Of a stretch of 8,679 nucleotides of DNA, positions 5,249-8,679 are shown piece by piece. Numbering within the stretch: the first letter of the stretch is position 1; each line of letters starts with the position of its first letter. The stretch comes from Candidatus Cloacimonadota bacterium. GTDB taxonomy: Bacteria > Cloacimonadota > Cloacimonadia > Cloacimonadales > TCS61. The stretch lies in contig JAMOPB010000377.1 of the NCBI GenBank assembly GCA_027064945.1, positions 1 to 8,679 of the forward strand. Direction: 5' to 3'. The notes below the pieces were generated by a model. It made no database searches. It was given only the letters and a program-made list of their open reading frames with translations, and was not told where the DNA came from. The translations under genes and the position numbers were made by a program.

Positions 5249-7226
5249 AATCAAACGTCAATCCAAATAATTTCAAATAAACATTTACTGTGTCTTTTGT
5301 ACGTGATTCATATTTATCTTTCAGATAGTATTTGTCTTGTATCATTTGCGTCATGAAATCTATTTTATCATTTAAACAATCTGATTTGATAGTGTAAAGT
5401 TCTTTAATAATGTCTGTCGCGCCAGCCGCAAATAACGCGCCCAGTGTTTGCCAGCTAATATGTCCACCCCCTTGATTTCTTCTACCTCTAACTGGTTGAC
5501 CAGTAACAGTATATTTACCCGCAAAATTAGTCATATTGTATTTACTATCGGCAGTGTGATATAATTTCAAATAGTAATCCCATCCAGTATATACTTCAAC
5601 CCAAACATCTTCATCCGGTTCAAAAGCACCACTATTTAAATTGATTTCTTGTAGCCATTTCTGTAATTCTTTTGAAATTTTGATACGCTCTTTTTTAATT
5701 AAATTAACATTGAATTTTTCCTGATATGGAACAAAAACTTCTTCTATCAATCTCTTATAACTGAATTCGCTGAAAGCTGCACTCCAGAAAAATAAACCAC
5801 TTTTTAGCACATTATCTCGCCACTGTTCCCAGTTAGCAGACAATTTTTCAAATGCCTCAGATGCTTGTTTCTCGAGATCTGGGTATTCTCCAACTAAATA
5901 TTTATCGTAAATAAATTTAAGTTTATCAAAAACAATTTCCTTATTATTGTTTCTCACATCATTTTCAATATCTACAATTATTTTGCCGAAAATCGTTTCA
6001 ACTATTATCCCCCAATTGTTACGTCCGAATATTGATAGCGGGTTGATGAAAATATCTATTTTCTCTCCATTTTCAGTAATTGGCGTTAAATTTTCTGGTA
6101 TAATTAGACCTACAGTACCTTTACCTGCATACATACTCGTAAATTTATCTCCGTATGCTGTCTCGCTTTCATTTACTATATCCAATTCCAATATATAATC
6201 AATTTCAGTGAGTTTTAAATCCTCAATCATTGATTTGAATTTATTGGTTAAAAAGTTCTGGTTTAATTTTTTAATAAATACATGAGTATCGAGTACTCCA
6301 TTAATTAATTCTTCTTTGATCTTATTATCAGGTAAAATATTTAACGCATTATTTAAATCATTCTGCACTTTATCTAGCTGTTTGCTGTAGATATTTTCAA
6401 GTTCTTCAAAAAATGGTTTGTTAATTAAATTCTCACCTTGCAACTTAATTTCTTTTTTTACGCGATGAACTTTTACATTCGATACGACTCCGCTTAAATC
6501 GCCTCCGAATTTTTTAGTCATCATTTTGATTTCATGATCGCTGATATTACTTAAATCAACTATCAAATTACGGGCTTCTTCAAACGGTATATAGTTATAT
6601 ACACCTTTTTTAGCATCTATTTTATCGCCAACTTTAGGAACTAATCCTTCGCCTTCAAATCTTTTAAAATATTTTAATCCTTTACTAATAGGAATAAAAA
6701 CTTTTTCATGCAAAGTAATTTTTGCTTGTTTTGCAAATCGATCGCTAATCACATAACTGTCTTCTGTTGTAAATCCGAAAAAAGGCATGAAAGCAGATTT
6801 AACTCTATATCCAACCTGTGGAATCTGATTATCCACATCAAGTGGTGCATAGCTGTAGATCAACTCATTTTTCTTGATTTTTTGATTAGGATTCATATAA
6901 AACAATTTATACGACGCACTAGATGCATCTTGATATTCTGGTACATAATAAGTCATTAATTTTTTTGATTCAATTAAGTAGACTATCAATACATCATGCC
7001 CATAATACAATTTTATTAAATCTTCAGATGCATGCAGTTTAAAATGATCGTTCACGTTTGTTACATCGCTAACTTCTGGATTAATTATAAAAGGATTTTT
7101 AACATTCTCAGATGTTGTAACTTGTTTCCAATATTTATCCAGCATATTTAAACGCGAACTTTCAACCATGCATGCAAAAGGCGTATGCGCTTGTGTGGTT
7201 GGATTAAAAAGTGTTTTATTAGACAT
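5247..7226 (-). CDS. Phage DNA-directed RNA polymerase beta subunit, C-terminal half
   Basis: This 659-aa protein matches cellular beta from about the MGANMQRQAVP region to the C-terminus. Blocks in order: a degenerate version of that region (about 15-50); AFMPFFGFTTEDSYVISDRF (145-164), matching the block with the catalytic Glu-Asp pair (E155, D156); the flap entry GDLSGVVSNVKVHRV (242-256), followed by a Lys-rich helical flap; GDKFTSMYAGKG (359-370), with both invariant active-site lysines at cellular spacing (K361, K369); GEKIDIFINPLSIFGRNNWG (387-406) and IIVETIFG; GWDYYLKLYH (548-557); and GKYTVTGQPVRGRRNQGGGH (570-589). The clamp end is VNVYLKLFGLTFD. It catalyses transcription with the N-terminal beta piece and beta-prime pieces, which are not in this window. 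Its ATG overlaps the upstream stop by one base (TAATG), with SD AAGGAGA (7239-7233). Split beta is typical of phiKZ-like and AR9-like jumbo phages. Confidence 0.95.
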   Translation of the reverse strand: MSNKTLFNPTTQAHTPFACMVESSRLNMLDKYWKQVTTSENVKNPFIINPEVSDVTNVNDHFKLHASEDLIKLYYGHDVLIVYLIESKKLMTYYVPEYQDASSASYKLFYMNPNQKIKKNELIYSYAPLDVDNQIPQVGYRVKSAFMPFFGFTTEDSYVISDRFAKQAKITLHEKVFIPISKGLKYFKRFEGEGLVPKVGDKIDAKKGVYNYIPFEEARNLIVDLSNISDHEIKMMTKKFGGDLSGVVSNVKVHRVKKEIKLQGENLINKPFFEELENIYSKQLDKVQNDLNNALNILPDNKIKEELINGVLDTHVFIKKLNQNFLTNKFKSMIEDLKLTEIDYILELDIVNESETAYGDKFTSMYAGKGTVGLIIPENLTPITENGEKIDIFINPLSIFGRNNWGIIVETIFGKIIVDIENDVRNNNKEIVFDKLKFIYDKYLVGEYPDLEKQASEAFEKLSANWEQWRDNVLKSGLFFWSAAFSEFSYKRLIEEVFVPYQEKFNVNLIKKERIKISKELQKWLQEINLNSGAFEPDEDVWVEVYTGWDYYLKLYHTADSKYNMTNFAGKYTVTGQPVRGRRNQGGGHISWQTLGALFAAGATDIIKELYTIKSDCLNDKIDFMTQMIQDKYYLKDKYESRTKDTVNVYLKLFGLTFD

Positions 7227-8500
7227 TAAATATCTCCTTCTGTTTCTGGAAATTTGAAAACTTTAATATCGTTACCTGGAACTTCAAACATACCGTGTTT
7301 ATCAACTCGAGCTTTATTTGTAAATGTAAGAACAGATCCAAAATCACTTGGACTGATTGAAATTGGGTCAACTACTCCATAATGTGTATCATGCAGCTGC
7401 GCCCAGCTTCTAGGCACCTCGTTTTGAATAATTGAAATTTTTTGTGATACTTTATACATTAATGGTACAGCCCATGGACTCGATATATCATATATTTGCT
7501 TACCATGTAATAAATTTCTGAATCCAGTTGTGATTATAGCATTTGCATTCATAGCTGGCAAAATAATCTGTCTTGCACCTTCTTTATCAGTCAACATATT
7601 CAGAATTCTATAATAAGTATCATACACTGGTGAGATCAGATATTCGCTCATCACAAGCCTTCTGTTTCTCAAATCTGATAAATCAAAATATTCTTTGTTG
7701 TCATCTTGCGAAGCTTTAATCGCAAGAAAAAATAAATCTTCAAAAGAATCTACTCCATAAATTCTTTTCCATAGTTCTCTATGATAAGGAAGAGCGTAGT
7801 AATTGTTCATAAAATCTGATAGCATCATTGTATCTTTAAAATAATCGCTGTTAAAAAACCCGATTGCGCGAATCACATCTTTAATTACTTTATTATATTT
7901 GTAAATTTTTTTGATTAAACCACGCTCTTTCAACTCTTCAAGATATTCAGGTCTATCAACAAAAATAGCAGCTGCGAAATAGTCTAACGAAATTACTTTG
8001 TTACGCGAAGTGGTAACTATATAATTATCCACTTTGCTTTTTTTAGACTTAGTGATTGCAAAAACGTGTTTATTATTTAAAGACACAAAAGTGGCTTGTT
8101 TTCTGATGTTTTTATCAATAGGTAATCTTTCAAGTACCATCGTAGGTATATAATAGCTATTACTTAGAATAAAATAATTATCATAAACCAATTCAGGTAA
8201 ATTTAATTTTAATTCAGATTCCACATCTTTAAATTTATGCCAAATAGTGAATTGTATTTGATGATCTCGTCCAAACCCTGAATATGCACTAGCTAATTTT
8301 TGTTTTTTAATTTCGTAACTGAAATCAGGATGTAATGATGCAAGATTTGACCACATTTGATGCAACGCGGTCTCAAATTTTTCATAATCTCTTTTTCTGT
8401 ATTCTGCTATACTGTATGTTTCTTTTTTATCTTTTTGAATTGCACATTCCGGTTCGCGCTCATCAAAAGATTTTTTAGTGTCAATTTTAATAAAATTCAA
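7226..8500 (-). CDS. Phage DNA-directed RNA polymerase beta subunit, N-terminal half
   Basis: This 424-aa protein matches the N-terminal half of cellular beta in condensed form. LPELVYDNYFILSNSYYIPT (101-120) corresponds to the 'P-x-x-x-x-G-x-F-I-I-N-G' block. DLSDLRNRRLVMSEYL (273-288) matches the D-x-D-H-L-G-N-R-R block. SSPWAVPLMYKVSQKISII (340-358) sits where the rifampicin-binding segment lies, and LHDTHYGVVDP (369-379) is the clear counterpart of VHPTHYGRVCP. DFGSVLTFTNKARVDKHGMF (386-405) matches the following segment. Cellular beta is much longer here, so lineage-specific lobe insertions are absent. The split falls just after the 'E-Y-G-F-L-E-T-P' block. The start is TTG at 8500; the next Met is residue 49, inside conserved length, and SD AAAGGAG (8513-8507) is spaced six bases away. 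It directly follows the stop of a small membrane protein and overlaps the beta C-terminal gene by one base. Confidence 0.9.
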   Translation of the reverse strand: MNFIKIDTKKSFDEREPECAIQKDKKETYSIAEYRKRDYEKFETALHQMWSNLASLHPDFSYEIKKQKLASAYSGFGRDHQIQFTIWHKFKDVESELKLNLPELVYDNYFILSNSYYIPTMVLERLPIDKNIRKQATFVSLNNKHVFAITKSKKSKVDNYIVTTSRNKVISLDYFAAAIFVDRPEYLEELKERGLIKKIYKYNKVIKDVIRAIGFFNSDYFKDTMMLSDFMNNYYALPYHRELWKRIYGVDSFEDLFFLAIKASQDDNKEYFDLSDLRNRRLVMSEYLISPVYDTYYRILNMLTDKEGARQIILPAMNANAIITTGFRNLLHGKQIYDISSPWAVPLMYKVSQKISIIQNEVPRSWAQLHDTHYGVVDPISISPSDFGSVLTFTNKARVDKHGMFEVPGNDIKVFKFPETEGDI

Positions 8501-8513
8501 TTACTGCTCCTTT
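8498..8513 (-). promoter_or_regulatory. SD and TTG start of the beta N-terminal gene
   Basis: AAAGGAG (8513-8507) lies six bases before TTG (8500-8498). The TAA stop of the upstream membrane protein (8503-8501) directly touches the TTG. No in-frame ATG lies near, so TTG is the best start. A weak start codon behind a strong SD suggests tuned, coupled expression. Confidence 0.65.
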
Positions 8514-8679
8514 TTTTGATTTTTATTAATTGCATATAAAATAATTGATATACTCATAAAAATTCCAGCAGCTATTGTCATTGTACACGACATAATCAGT
8601 CCTTTTAGCGTACTAGTGTCTATAAAAAAAGCACCAAATATAGCAATCAGAAAACCGATATTCATTTCCCATCTGATTA
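8501..8679 (-). CDS. Small two-helix membrane protein, C-terminal part (runs off the right edge or starts at 8665)
   Basis: The minus-strand frame ending at TAA (8503-8501) is open to the right edge and codes for 58 visible residues. They form two hydrophobic helices: NIGFLIAIFGAFFI, then, after a short DTSTLK turn, a longer one with segments such as LIMSCTMTIAAGIFMSISII. A charged tail, NKNQKKEQ, follows and is probably cytoplasmic. An ATG at 8665 would give a 54-aa protein with both helices complete, but no good SD lies before it (only GGGA, too close), so the true start may be beyond the window. Its function is unknown. It could be a holin-like or other small phage membrane protein, but the direct junction with a polymerase gene does not point to lysis. 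Confidence 0.6.
   Translation of the reverse strand, partial: IRWEMNIGFLIAIFGAFFIDTSTLKGLIMSCTMTIAAGIFMSISIILYAINKNQKKEQ

Noticed and set aside
7224..7228. Sequencing frameshift as the reason for two beta genes
   Set aside because: The second gene has its own well-spaced SD and ATG start, and the first ends at a clean domain boundary after the conserved block. Split beta is an established phage arrangement. Read data could still overturn this.
8501..8679. Holin identity for the small membrane protein
   Set aside because: Two short helices and a charged tail are compatible, but there is no endolysin or spanin gene nearby and the gene is incomplete in the window.

Overview
The window looks like a stretch of a large, AT-rich double-stranded DNA phage genome (roughly 30% G+C by eye, not computed). 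Genes are packed tightly on one strand (minus). Junctions are overlaps or gaps of a few bases, and most starts have strong AAGGAG-type Shine-Dalgarno sites. The deciding evidence for a phage is a multisubunit RNA polymerase beta subunit encoded in two separate pieces. This arrangement is known from phiKZ-like and AR9/PBS-like jumbo phages. The window also holds a tail or baseplate-hub-like structural protein and a RecJ-like nuclease. The strong SD sites and a classical intrinsic terminator fit an SD-using host, but the host cannot be named from this sequence.

Layout in the direction of transcription (right to left): the C-terminal end of a small two-helix membrane protein (8679-8501); the N-terminal half of RNA polymerase beta (8500-7226, TTG start); the C-terminal half of beta (7226-5247), joined to the first by a one-base TAATG overlap; a GC-rich hairpin (5242-5225); an 86-aa unknown protein (5198-4938); a divergent DHH-like phosphoesterase candidate with a GTG start (4919-4002); a hub-like structural protein (4002-2881); an acidic unknown protein (2870-2223); a RecJ-like single-strand exonuclease (2226-634); a 103-aa unknown protein (630-319); an intrinsic terminator (298-274); and the start of a DUF4116 repeat protein that runs off the left edge (243-1). 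No rRNA, tRNA, CRISPR array, insertion sequence or clear promoter was seen. No stretch over 300 bases lacks a gene.

How the genes may work together: the two beta pieces carry the recognisable conserved blocks of a working catalytic subunit, including both active-site lysines and the Glu-Asp pair. They should join with beta-prime pieces encoded elsewhere to make a phage polymerase. The RecJ-like protein would act in phage DNA replication, recombination or host DNA breakdown. The second DHH-like protein may act on short oligonucleotides or cyclic nucleotides, but that is inference. Everything from the right edge to the terminator at about 280 could be one transcription unit, so polymerase, nuclease and virion genes may be expressed together. 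The points most worth checking are the adjacent split beta genes, the divergent DHH-like protein, and the hairpin after the polymerase genes whose U-tract faces the wrong way.
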